Of a stretch of 64,000 nucleotides of DNA, positions 33,097 through 41,087 are shown piece by piece; the first letter of the stretch is position 1, and each line of letters starts with the position of its first letter. The stretch is from Candidatus Parachristensenella avicola (lineage in GTDB: Bacteria; Bacillota; Clostridia; Christensenellales; UMGS416): NCBI GenBank assembly GCA_904420205.1, contig CAJFUN010000009.1, forward strand, positions 1-64,000. The letters are read 5' to 3'. Below the pieces are notes generated by a model. It did no database searches and had not been told where the DNA came from. It saw nothing but the letters and a program-made list of their open reading frames with translations. The translations under genes and the position numbers were made by a program.

Positions 33097-34338
33097 TTGA
33101 CCTGTCACGAATTTGAAGAGAAAATCAATCTATACCTAGACGATCTGCTGGATGCAGAGGAAGCCGGGCAGGTAAAAGCTCATATGGAAGCCTGCCCGAC
33201 ATGTAGACAGCTCTATCGGCAGCTGTCGGAGGTGATCGCCTCGCTCCACAACCTGGAAGAGGCTCCCCTGCCGGAGGGATTTGAAGCGTCGCTGCATGCC
33301 AAACTGGCTGCAGAAGCTCCAAAGCGAAGACCCTGGAAGCGCGTAAGCCTCTGGACGGGGATCGCGGCGGCGATGGTTGTGCTGATTTCCGGCCTGTGGG
33401 GTATGGGTTTAGGCGGAACGGCGCCCGATAGCCTGGCGGCGGAGGATCAGAACGCATACGCGACGACAACAGCGGCTTCGGAGGAGCTTGTGCCGGAGGC
33501 GGCTACGGCCGATAACATGAAGGCGATGGGGTTGGCCTCAGATCCCAATCTAGAGGATATGGATCCGGTGGCAGACCGGGCTACCATGGAGGTAGCGGGT
33601 GCTCCCCAGCAAACGGCGTCTCAGGATAAGCTCGTTTATACGGCCTCAGTGAGCCTGCAGAGCTATGACTTCGATAGCGACTATGCGGCTCTGCGCGCCA
33701 AGGCGGAAGAGCTGGGCGGCTATGTGGATGTGAGCTCGGTGGAAGGATTGCCTTTTACCCAGAGCGAGGGTTCTGGGCGGCGTGGCAATATGCAGATCCG
33801 CGTGCCGCAGGCGCAGTATGAAACGCTGCTGGCATATGTAAACCAGCTGGGCGAGGTAACGAGCAGTGAGGAGTCGGTTGCCAACATTACCCAGCAGTAT
33901 ACAGAAACGCAGATTCGCGCCGACAACTTGAAGGCGCAGATCGCGCGGCTGCAGGAGCTGGTGAGTCAGGCTGAAAACATAGAGGACCTGATTGCGCTGG
34001 AAAGCCAGCTTTCCTCGGTGACCAGCGACTTGGAATCCCTTGAAACCCAATTGCAACATATGGATCAGCAGGTGGCCTATAGTACGGTTTCCGTTGCCGT
34101 CACCGAAATGCCGACGGCCTCCGATCCAGCGCCGTCCTCCGGCCGCAGTTTCGGCCAGAGGATGGCTGACGCGCTGCGGCAGGGGTGGAACCGCTTCCAA
34201 AGCGGGCTGCAGGAATGGGCCTTGGGCGTGGTGCGGGCGCTGCCTGTCATCGTAGTATGGATGCTGGTCATTGCGGCGATAGCGGGAATCGCCGCGGGCG
34301 TTGTCCATCACCGGCGAAAAAAGAAAGAGATGCATTAA
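33097..34338 (+). CDS. DUF4349 protein with N-terminal zinc-finger anti-sigma domain
   Basis: A 413-residue membrane protein. Residues 1-45 are a zf-HC2 anti-sigma domain (CHEFEEKINLYLDDLLD with HMEACPTC zinc ligands). A helix near 84-105 crosses the membrane. Residues about 175-355 are DUF4349, with LVYTASVSL, a beta-alpha part and a long coiled coil (TQIRADNLKAQIARLQEL). A second hydrophobic helix (about 380-402) anchors the C-terminus. The start is TTG 33097, with GGAGGG upstream. It should hold the ECF sigma factor at the membrane and release it on a signal sensed outside. The signal is unknown. Confidence 0.87.
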   Translation: MTCHEFEEKINLYLDDLLDAEEAGQVKAHMEACPTCRQLYRQLSEVIASLHNLEEAPLPEGFEASLHAKLAAEAPKRRPWKRVSLWTGIAAAMVVLISGLWGMGLGGTAPDSLAAEDQNAYATTTAASEELVPEAATADNMKAMGLASDPNLEDMDPVADRATMEVAGAPQQTASQDKLVYTASVSLQSYDFDSDYAALRAKAEELGGYVDVSSVEGLPFTQSEGSGRRGNMQIRVPQAQYETLLAYVNQLGEVTSSEESVANITQQYTETQIRADNLKAQIARLQELVSQAENIEDLIALESQLSSVTSDLESLETQLQHMDQQVAYSTVSVAVTEMPTASDPAPSSGRSFGQRMADALRQGWNRFQSGLQEWALGVVRALPVIVVWMLVIAAIAGIAAGVVHHRRKKKEMH

Positions 34339-34368
34339 AAAACCCGGCCGGCTACGGCCGGGTTTTTT
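34337..34368 (+). terminator. terminator of the sigma/anti-sigma operon
   Basis: CCCGGCCG pairs with CGGCCGGG over a GCTA loop, flanked by A6 and T6. Confidence 0.92.
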
Positions 34369-34413
34369 GTGTGCCCAACCTGTGATATACTCGATCCCAA
34401 GGAGGGCGATAGA

Positions 34414-35544
34414 ATGAACTTTGATAAGCTGGATAAGCTGATGGATTCAATGCAGGCGCGCTATGGCGTGCCAGGATGCCAGGTGTGGGTCTATTATAAT
34501 CACCGCATAGCCCATCGTTATAGCGCCGGATTTGCCGACGAGGCGAAAACCCGGCCAGTTTCCGAAAGAGATCTTTATATCCTGTATTCGGCTACGAAGG
34601 TAATCACCAATGTAGCGATGATGCGCCTGGTGGAGCAGGGCAAACTGGGCTTAGAGGACGAGCTTAGCCGGTATCTGCCGGAATTCAGCCGCATGCAGGT
34701 GCAGACCCCTGAGGGCGTGCGCCCAGCGGAACGAGCGATTACCATCCGCGACCTTTCCACCATGCGTGCGGGGCTGAGCTATAACCTGAATACGCCCTAT
34801 ATTCAAGCGGCGCGGCAGGCAGGAAAGCGGACAACCCGGGAAATGATGACGGCTATCGCGGAAGAACCGCTTCTTTTTGAGCCGTCCACCCATTTTAACT
34901 ATAGCCTCTGCCACGACGTGCTGGGCGCGGTGATTGAGGTTGTGTCGGGAATGCGCTTTGGCGAATACCTGCGCCGGGAGATCTTCGCTCCCCTAGGCAT
35001 GGAAGACACCACCTTCCACCCTACGGCGGAACAGCAAAAGCGCATCACAGCGCAATACCAGTATGAGCCGGAGACGAATCGCGTGCGGCCTATTTCCCAT
35101 GATAACCCCTTTGCACTGACGGATGCCTATGAAAGCGGCGGAGCAGGGCTATATGCCACTGCGCCCGACTACCTGCGCTTTGCTGCGGCGCTGGCCAACT
35201 ATGGACGGGCCGACAATGGCTATCAGCTGCTGACGCCCCAAAGCGTGGATCGGATGCGGCAGGATGAGCTTTCAGGCGCATGCCGTCAAGATTTTGATGC
35301 CATTGGCCGGGTGGGGTACAGCTATGGGTTGGGCGTCCGTACAATGGCGAATCCTGAACGCTACGGCTTCCGAACGCCTAAGGGAGAATTCGGTTGGGAT
35401 GGCGCCGCTTGCAGCTATGTATCCATCGAGCCAGCGCATGGCTTGGCTCTTTTCTATGGAATGCAGGTTATGGGCTATAGCGCGATGTATGACGAGGTAC
35501 ATCCGGCCATCCGGGAGATCGTCTATGAAACAATTTTAGGATAA
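34414..35544 (+). CDS. serine hydrolase, class C beta-lactamase-related family
   Basis: A 376-residue protein with the beta-lactamase/esterase fold. The SxxK nucleophile motif is YSATKV (about residues 59-64). The second motif is FNYSLCHD, where the usual YxN is YSL. The third, normally HTG or KTG, is GWDGAA. There is no signal peptide, so it is cytosolic and unlikely to be a resistance beta-lactamase; an esterase or D-amino-acid amidase role is more likely. The start is ATG 34414, with AAGGAGGG upstream; the longer in-frame start at 34369 falls in the terminator region. Confidence 0.85.
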   Translation: MNFDKLDKLMDSMQARYGVPGCQVWVYYNHRIAHRYSAGFADEAKTRPVSERDLYILYSATKVITNVAMMRLVEQGKLGLEDELSRYLPEFSRMQVQTPEGVRPAERAITIRDLSTMRAGLSYNLNTPYIQAARQAGKRTTREMMTAIAEEPLLFEPSTHFNYSLCHDVLGAVIEVVSGMRFGEYLRREIFAPLGMEDTTFHPTAEQQKRITAQYQYEPETNRVRPISHDNPFALTDAYESGGAGLYATAPDYLRFAAALANYGRADNGYQLLTPQSVDRMRQDELSGACRQDFDAIGRVGYSYGLGVRTMANPERYGFRTPKGEFGWDGAACSYVSIEPAHGLALFYGMQVMGYSAMYDEVHPAIREIVYETILG

Positions 35545-35551
35545 ATAAAGC

Positions 35552-35582
35552 AAAAACGCCGCAATTCATACGGCGTTTTTTT
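35552..35582. terminator. bidirectional terminator
   Basis: AAAAACGCCG pairs with CGGCGTTTTT over a 9-base loop. T-rich on both strands, between the convergent serine hydrolase and Gfo/Idh genes. Confidence 0.88.
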
Positions 35583-35618
35583 AAAGGAATACAAGCCCTC
35601 GATACCAGAGGACGGGAG

Positions 35619-36701
35619 CTAGTCGAAGAATACCGGCTTACCGGTGCGGTTGGACTCATAGATTGCATCCAGAATACGGGTAACAACCAGAGCCTGCTCG
35701 GGCTTCACCACCAAAGGCGTGCCCTCAATGACCGCGGAATAGAAGGTCTGCGCCTCGATCTGCTCAGGTTTGGCCACGGCGCCGTCGTAGAAGGCTACGC
35801 CACCTGCATCCAGGTCGGGTTTATGGACAAAGGTCTTGCCGAAACGCTCGCCATTGATTCGCAGGCCGTCGTGGAAGTCGGCGCCGCCCTTGGTGCCGCA
35901 CAGCATGCAGGAGGCTTCCTCCACTTCCAGGGTGTTCAGAGCCCAAGCGCTCTCCAGCACAACGGTAGCGCCGTTCTTGAACTTGATAAATCCGAAAGCC
36001 GAATCCTCAACGGTGAACTTTTCCGGATCCCAGGGGCCCCAGGCATTGGCGGCGTTCTTGGTATCGGCCAGCTTGCGGTAGGCGGAGCCGACAACCATCT
36101 CAGGCTCATAGTTATTCATGAACCAGAGCGTGAGATCCAGCGCATGGGTGCCGATATCGATGAGCGGACCGCCGCCCTGCTCATACTCGTTGAGGAATAC
36201 GCCCCAGGTGGGCACGGCGCGGCGGCGGATGGCCAGCGCGCGGGCATAGTAGATTTCACCCAGATCACCGTCGTCAATGGCGGCCTTCAAGTAGGTGGAA
36301 TCGGCACGGTAGCGGCTCTGATACCCAATGGATAGGATCTTTCCGTTGGCCTTAGCAGCGTCGAGCATAGCCTGCGCGCCAGCGGGATCCTTGGCCATCG
36401 GCTTTTCGCAGAGCACGTGACGGCCGCTGTTAAGCGCGTCCACCGTGATGGGGGAGTGGCTGCGGTTGGGGGTCAACACGTGGATGACCTCAATTTCCGG
36501 CTCTTTTGCCAGCAGCTCCTTATAGTCGGTGTATACTCGGGCGCCCTCCACACCGTATTCCTTGGCGGCCTTTTCGGCGCGCTCCACGATCAGATCGCAG
36601 AAGGCGACGATTTTCACAAAGGGCAGACTCTTCAGGGAAGGAAGATGCTTGCCATTGGCGATGCCGCCGCAGCCGATGATACCGACCTGAATGTCACGCA
36701 T
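35619..36701 (-). CDS. Gfo/Idh/MocA-family sugar oxidoreductase
   Basis: A 360-residue NAD(P)-dependent oxidoreductase. The N-terminal Rossmann motif is GIIGCGGIANGKHLPSL (residues 7-23). The nucleotide-binding and catalytic lysine motif is CEKPMAKD (about residues 97-104). The active-site His region is GPLIDIGTHALDLTLWFM. The typical substrate class is inositols, glucose-fructose type sugars or 1,5-anhydro sugars; it cannot be fixed here. AAAGGAGG precedes the ATG. Codon use is biased to C/G-ending codons like the solute-binding protein gene, which suggests high expression. A cre site lies across its promoter, so it is probably repressed by CcpA when preferred sugars are present. Confidence 0.9.
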   Translation of the reverse strand: MRDIQVGIIGCGGIANGKHLPSLKSLPFVKIVAFCDLIVERAEKAAKEYGVEGARVYTDYKELLAKEPEIEVIHVLTPNRSHSPITVDALNSGRHVLCEKPMAKDPAGAQAMLDAAKANGKILSIGYQSRYRADSTYLKAAIDDGDLGEIYYARALAIRRRAVPTWGVFLNEYEQGGGPLIDIGTHALDLTLWFMNNYEPEMVVGSAYRKLADTKNAANAWGPWDPEKFTVEDSAFGFIKFKNGATVVLESAWALNTLEVEEASCMLCGTKGGADFHDGLRINGERFGKTFVHKPDLDAGGVAFYDGAVAKPEQIEAQTFYSAVIEGTPLVVKPEQALVVTRILDAIYESNRTGKPVFFD

Positions 36702-36737
36702 AATGTTCTCCTCCTTTAGTTGGACATTGTCCCCTCT

Positions 36738-36766
36738 ATTGTATCTCGGAATGTAAACGGTTACAA
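36738..36766 (-). promoter_or_regulatory. promoter of the Gfo/Idh/MocA gene
   Basis: On the minus strand TTGTAA (36761-36766) and TACAAT (36738-36743) are 17 bases apart, 36 bases before the ATG. Confidence 0.7.
36752..36765. promoter_or_regulatory. catabolite-responsive element (cre) for CcpA
   Basis: TGTAAACGGTTACA matches the cre consensus TGWAANCGNTNWCA at every position. It covers the -35 and spacer of the Gfo/Idh promoter and lies about 125 bases upstream of the divergent operon start. A different LacI-family regulator could also use it. Confidence 0.7.
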
Positions 36767-36842
36767 GGGGAGAAATGCGTTTTTCTTAATTTGATTTGGT
36801 GCTGGAAGTTTGCATGCCGCGCTTTTTTCCCAGGGGGAAACA

Positions 36843-36851
36843 TGATATAAT
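36843..36851 (+). promoter_or_regulatory. extended -10 promoter of the glycerol-1-phosphate dehydrogenase operon
   Basis: TGATATAAT, a perfect extended -10, 38 bases before the start codon. The -35 region is not conserved. Confidence 0.65.
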
Positions 36852-36888
36852 ACACTCTATTCTATAGTAGATGGTGGAGGTTAGCAGG

Positions 36889-38226
36889 ATGACAGAAATC
36901 GAGCTGCCGTTGATGGGGACGGATGTGGATTGCGCCTGCGGGCGGGTGCATCGTATTTTAACCCGCGCGATTCAGGTGGAAGAGGGCGTGATGGACCGGA
37001 TCCCGGCGCTGATGGAAGCGTACGGCATGGGGGGGCGCTGCCTGATCGTCAGTGATACGAACACCTACGCAGCGGCCGGGCAGTATGTAGAGCAGGTGCT
37101 GCGGCAGGCGGGCCGACCGGTGTCTTCCTTGGTGATCGCCCGCAAAAGCGTCCATGCCGATGAGGAGACGCTGGGGGAGATTATGATGGCCATGGAGCCA
37201 AGGCCCGACGTACTGATCGCCGTGGGCACCGGTTCGCTCAACGATTCCACGCGGTACGTGGCGCGCCATGTGGGGTTACCCTATTTTGTCGTCGCTACGG
37301 CGGCCTCCATGGACGGTTTTGCTTCCACCGTAACGCCGGTTTGCAAAGATGGGATCAAGCTGACCTATTCGGGCGTGCATCCTCAGATGGTGCTGGCCGA
37401 GCCCGCCGTGCTGGCCGCAGCCCCTATGGAGCTGGCAGCCGCAGGATTTGGGGATATCCTGGGCAAGCGGACGGCGCTTATGGATTGGACGTTAGCGTGC
37501 GACATCACCGGCGAAGCCTATTGCCCGGTTGTGGCCGATATGATGGAGCAAGCCATGCAGGCGTGCCTGGAAACCGCGCCGGGATTGGGCAGACGCGACC
37601 CATCCAGTGTCACCGCGCTTATGAAGGCCCTGGCGCTGTCGGGTGTGGCCATGCAGATGCACGGCAACTCCAGGCCAGCTTCCGGTGTGGAGCACCATAT
37701 TTCCCATTTCCTGGAGATGCGCGACCTTGCCCGGGGAAAGCCTGCCAGCCTGCATGGCGATAAGGTAGGCGTGGCCAGCTTAATCGGCCTTTCCATCTAT
37801 GAGAAGTTCTTCACCGAGCAGCCGCCGGAGCAGGGCGAGCGGCTGGAAGGTGCGGCCTGGGAACGGGCCATGGAGGAGGCTTTCGGTCAACGGCTGGCGC
37901 CCCGCATGGTGGAAGCAGCGAAGCCTTATTTCCTGGATGAAGCTTCCTGGGCGGCTTATCGTACGTCCTTCATTGGCCACTGGGATACCTATCGCAGCCA
38001 GGTGGCGGGCTTTGCCGCGCTGCGGGAACAGGGCGCTCGGGCTCTGGAGCAGGCGCATGGTCCGGTGCTGCCCCAGCAGATGGGCTATACCCGCCAAGAC
38101 GTGCTGGATGCGATCCGCTTTGCCCGTTTCGTGCGGCCGGAGCGGCCCACTATCCTGACCTGGGCCGCCAACTGGGGCCGGCTGGATGCGATTGCCGAGG
38201 AGATTGCCGATGCGCTTTATCAATAG
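36889..38226 (+). CDS. sn-glycerol-1-phosphate dehydrogenase (AraM/EgsA family)
   Basis: A 445-residue NAD(P)H- and metal-dependent dehydrogenase that reduces dihydroxyacetone phosphate to sn-glycerol-1-phosphate, as shown for Bacillus AraM. The nucleotide-binding core is VLIAVGTGSLNDSTRYVA, followed by VVATAASMDGFAS. Metal ligands are an Asp near the GFGDILGKRTALMDW segment and His in SGVEHHISHFLE and LHGDKVGVA. The start is ATG 36889, with GGAGGT upstream. It overlaps the HAD phosphatase gene by 17 bases. In Bacillus subtilis araM sits in the arabinose operon next to araL, a HAD phosphatase of the same subfamily as the next gene. Confidence 0.9.
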   Translation: MTEIELPLMGTDVDCACGRVHRILTRAIQVEEGVMDRIPALMEAYGMGGRCLIVSDTNTYAAAGQYVEQVLRQAGRPVSSLVIARKSVHADEETLGEIMMAMEPRPDVLIAVGTGSLNDSTRYVARHVGLPYFVVATAASMDGFASTVTPVCKDGIKLTYSGVHPQMVLAEPAVLAAAPMELAAAGFGDILGKRTALMDWTLACDITGEAYCPVVADMMEQAMQACLETAPGLGRRDPSSVTALMKALALSGVAMQMHGNSRPASGVEHHISHFLEMRDLARGKPASLHGDKVGVASLIGLSIYEKFFTEQPPEQGERLEGAAWERAMEEAFGQRLAPRMVEAAKPYFLDEASWAAYRTSFIGHWDTYRSQVAGFAALREQGARALEQAHGPVLPQQMGYTRQDVLDAIRFARFVRPERPTILTWAANWGRLDAIAEEIADALYQ

Positions 38227-39028
38227 TCCGGAAGCAGTTGAGCGGCTTCGGAAGGCGCGCTGCTTTGTGCTGGATATGGACGGCACTTTTTACCTGGATA
38301 CGACGATAATTCCGGGTTCATTGGAATTTTATCACGCCGTAATCAATTCGGGACGTCAGATCCTGTTTTTGACCAACAACTCTTCCCACGATGCGGCCCA
38401 CTATGTGAACCGGCTCAGGGGCATGGGCGTGCCGGTAACGCCGGAGCAGATCTATACCTCGGGCATGGCGACCTGCCAATACCTCAACCGGGTTTATCCA
38501 GGCGCGCGGGTATTTTTGATGGGCAACCATTTCCTTCGGGAAGAATTCTCCCGCTATGGGATTCATTTGGTAGAGGAGAAGCCGGACCTGGTGGTGGCAG
38601 GATTCGATACGGAGCTGACATATGATAAGCTCGTCAAAACCTGCGATTACATCCGGGGCGGGCTGCCCTACATTGCGACCCATCCCGACTACAACTGCCC
38701 GACGAGTACGGGCTTTATCCCCGACCTGGGTGCGATGATGGCACTGATTCAGGCTTCGACCGGGCGCAGCGCGGACTATATTGTGGGCAAACCTCATGAG
38801 GAGATTGTACGCGGTATGCTGGAAATGACCGGGCTGGAGCCGGAATCGCTGTGCATTTGCGGAGACCGGCTTTATACCGACGTGGCCACAGGGGTAAACG
38901 CGGGCATCCTTTCCGTATGCGTGCTCTCTGGCGAATCCACAGAGGCGGATGTGGAGGCCTCGCCCATTAAACCGGATCTGGTGGTGGAGCGGCTGTATAG
39001 CCTTAATGCGATGATGGGATTATCCTGA
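38210..39028 (+). CDS. HAD-IIA family phosphatase (NagD/AraL-like)
   Basis: A 272-residue haloacid-dehalogenase phosphatase. Motif I is FVLDMDGTFYLD (residues 19-30, nucleophile Asp22, acid/base Asp24), motif II is FLTNNSS, motif III Lys is in IVGKPHEEI and motif IV is CGDRLYTDV. The C2-type cap between motifs II and III is the HAD-IIA/NagD class. These enzymes dephosphorylate small sugar phosphates or glycerol phosphates. Start ATG 38210, with GAGGAG upstream; the first codons lie inside the dehydrogenase gene. Pairing suggests it could remove phosphate from glycerol-1-phosphate or a related sugar phosphate. Confidence 0.9.
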   Translation: MRFINSPEAVERLRKARCFVLDMDGTFYLDTTIIPGSLEFYHAVINSGRQILFLTNNSSHDAAHYVNRLRGMGVPVTPEQIYTSGMATCQYLNRVYPGARVFLMGNHFLREEFSRYGIHLVEEKPDLVVAGFDTELTYDKLVKTCDYIRGGLPYIATHPDYNCPTSTGFIPDLGAMMALIQASTGRSADYIVGKPHEEIVRGMLEMTGLEPESLCICGDRLYTDVATGVNAGILSVCVLSGESTEADVEASPIKPDLVVERLYSLNAMMGLS

Positions 39029-39047
39029 AAAAGGAGGAACGCAATCA

Positions 39048-39863
39048 ATGTATCATTGGAGGAACTTCCCGGAAAAGCATCCGGTCCTGCTGTGGGACAA
39101 GACGCCGGGATGGATGGAGGGGCCGGACCAGGATCCTCCCTCGTTGACGCCTTATCTGGCCGAGGGCGCAAGGGGCACGGTTGTCGTATGCCCCGGCGGC
39201 GGCTACGCGATGAAGGCTTCCCATGAGGCCGAGGATATCGCCCTCATGTACCAGGCGGCGGGGATCAGCGCCTTTGTGCTCAACTACCGTGTGGCCCCTT
39301 ATCAGCACCCCTGGCCCCTGCGGGACGTACGTCGAGCGATCAGCCATGTGCGGTATTATAGCGGAAAATACGGGCTGCCCCAGGGGGCGCCGGTCGCTGT
39401 ATGCGGGTTTTCGGCTGGCGGCCACCTGGCCAGTTGTGCGGCGACGCTCTATGATCGCGCGGATTTTGCCCCGATGGACGAGGTAGATAAAACGAGCAAT
39501 CGCCCCGATGCTGCTATACTTTGCTATCCGGTGATATCATTGGTGTCCGACCGGCGGCATTTTGGATCCCGTATCAATTTAGTGGGCGAGGACGCGCCAG
39601 AGGAGCTGGTGGAGCTGCTTTCCGGCGAGCTGCAGGTGCGGCCCGATGCGCCGCCCATGTTCCTATGGCACACGGCGGACGATGAAACCGTGCCGGTAGA
39701 GAACTCGCTGATGATGGCGCAAGCGCTTTGCCAGAAGAAAATCCCCTTTGAGCTGCATATATTTCCCCATGGACGGCATGGCCTAGGACTTGCTCCCGAA
39801 CAGCCGGAGGTAGCCGTATGGGCTTCGCTCTCGGTGCGCTTTTTACAGAAATTGGGCTTTTAA
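39048..39863 (+). CDS. alpha/beta-hydrolase (acetyl-xylan-esterase-like)
   Basis: A 271-residue alpha/beta-hydrolase of the Axe/BD-FAE group. The oxyanion region is VVCPGGGYAMKASHE, the nucleophile elbow is GFSAGG (about residues 124-129), the acid is in HTADDETVP and the His is in FPHGRHGL. No signal peptide is present, so it is cytosolic. Family members remove acetyl or feruloyl groups from xylan or arabinoxylan oligosaccharides. The ATG has AAGGAGG upstream. It lies 19 bases after the phosphatase gene in the same operon, supporting use of acylated plant oligosaccharides. Confidence 0.88.
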   Translation: MYHWRNFPEKHPVLLWDKTPGWMEGPDQDPPSLTPYLAEGARGTVVVCPGGGYAMKASHEAEDIALMYQAAGISAFVLNYRVAPYQHPWPLRDVRRAISHVRYYSGKYGLPQGAPVAVCGFSAGGHLASCAATLYDRADFAPMDEVDKTSNRPDAAILCYPVISLVSDRRHFGSRINLVGEDAPEELVELLSGELQVRPDAPPMFLWHTADDETVPVENSLMMAQALCQKKIPFELHIFPHGRHGLGLAPEQPEVAVWASLSVRFLQKLGF

Positions 39864-39875
39864 GGAGGCGTTGAC

Positions 39876-40997
39876 ATGCAATACCCCATTACCGTTTCTA
39901 CCCCCAGCCGCATTTGCCTTTTTGGCGAACATCAGGACTACCTTGGGTTGGAAGTGATTGCGCTGGCGATCGATTTGCGCTTTACGGCACGGATCTCTCC
40001 GCGTGAGGATAAAAAGGTCGTAATCCGCATTCGTGATGAGAAACTAGGCGCGTTGAATGTGACCAACGATCAGGGGCTGTATGAGCAATACGTGGTCGAT
40101 ATGGAGAAGCCCATTGTCTATGAGAATAAGCGGGACTATATGAAGAGCTGCGTCAATCTGCTCATGAAGCGGGGCATCCTGGGCGAGCGCGGGTTTGATG
40201 TGGTGATGGATTCGACCATCCCGATCGGAAAGGGCATGTGCTCATCCACGACCATGATTATGGCGCTGCTGCGGGCGCTCATCGAGGGCGCGGGCAGCGA
40301 CTTCGCCAAGGATTTAGGTGCGCTCAGCGAACTGGGCTTCGATGCGGAGGTCGCTGAGTTCGGCGAGCCCGGGGGCAAAATGGACCACTATACCTCGGCG
40401 CTGGGCGGCATGGTGCATCTGGATTTTTCCGACGGCTGCCGGGCCAACCGCCTGCCGCTTACCCCTCCTGGACGGTTTATCCTTTTTGATTCCCTGCGGG
40501 ATAAGGATACCATTCGGGTGCTGCGGGAGGCGAAGGAGCCGGTGGTCTCTGCGCTGGAGGAATTGAAGGATAAGGGCATCCGTTCCATCCGCGATTTCTA
40601 TGCCGACCCAGCCCGGCTGGAGCTGGCTCAGGGACTGGACGACTTCCGGCGTGGGAAGTTGATGGCTAGCTGCGACAATTATGCGATTTTGCGGGAAGCG
40701 CTGTGGATGCTGTATGCCCGCCCCTTTGATCCGGTGCGCTTTGGCCAGCTCATCTATGCCCATCATGTGAACCTGCGGGACGGACTGGGCATTTCTACGC
40801 CGGAGATCGAGCAGATTCTCCAAACCGCCATGGCCAACGGCGCTTATGGCGGCAAGGTGAACGGTTCCGGCGGCGGCGGATGCTGCTATGTCTACTGCGC
40901 CACAGAGGACGCTGAAAAAATCCTTCAGGCTGTGGAAGCGCAGGGATACCCGGGGCACATTCTCAAGGGCGATAAGGGAAACTGCGTAGAAGCATAA
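39876..40997 (+). CDS. GHMP-family sugar kinase (galactokinase-like)
   Basis: A 373-residue sugar-1-kinase. The N-terminal galactokinase-type signature is FGEHQDYLG (residues 16-24). Motif 2, normally GLSSSAA, appears as IGKGMCSSTTM (about 118-128), and motif 3 is VNGSGGGGCCYVYC near the C-terminus. A GGKMDHYTSALGG segment holds the catalytic Asp. The altered motifs indicate a substrate other than galactose; arabinose, a uronic acid or fucose are possible. AAGGAGG precedes the ATG. It is the last gene of the operon. Confidence 0.85.
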   Translation: MQYPITVSTPSRICLFGEHQDYLGLEVIALAIDLRFTARISPREDKKVVIRIRDEKLGALNVTNDQGLYEQYVVDMEKPIVYENKRDYMKSCVNLLMKRGILGERGFDVVMDSTIPIGKGMCSSTTMIMALLRALIEGAGSDFAKDLGALSELGFDAEVAEFGEPGGKMDHYTSALGGMVHLDFSDGCRANRLPLTPPGRFILFDSLRDKDTIRVLREAKEPVVSALEELKDKGIRSIRDFYADPARLELAQGLDDFRRGKLMASCDNYAILREALWMLYARPFDPVRFGQLIYAHHVNLRDGLGISTPEIEQILQTAMANGAYGGKVNGSGGGGCCYVYCATEDAEKILQAVEAQGYPGHILKGDKGNCVEA

Positions 40998-41014
40998 ATC
41001 GGTGACGGCAAAAG

Positions 41015-41056
41015 AAAAAGGACGCAACGGATGAACGTTGCGTCCTTCTGCTTTTT
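41015..41056. terminator. bidirectional terminator
   Basis: AAGGACGCAAC pairs with GTTGCGTCCTT over an 8-base loop. The plus strand continues CTGCTTTTT and the minus strand is also T-rich, between convergent genes. Confidence 0.88.
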
Positions 41057-41087
41057 AGCCGGGCTGAGCCGCATGCTTTTCTATTGA

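Noticed and set aside
34414-35544. Serine hydrolase as an antibiotic-resistance beta-lactamase
   Set aside because: No signal peptide, and the YxN and KTG/HTG motifs are altered.
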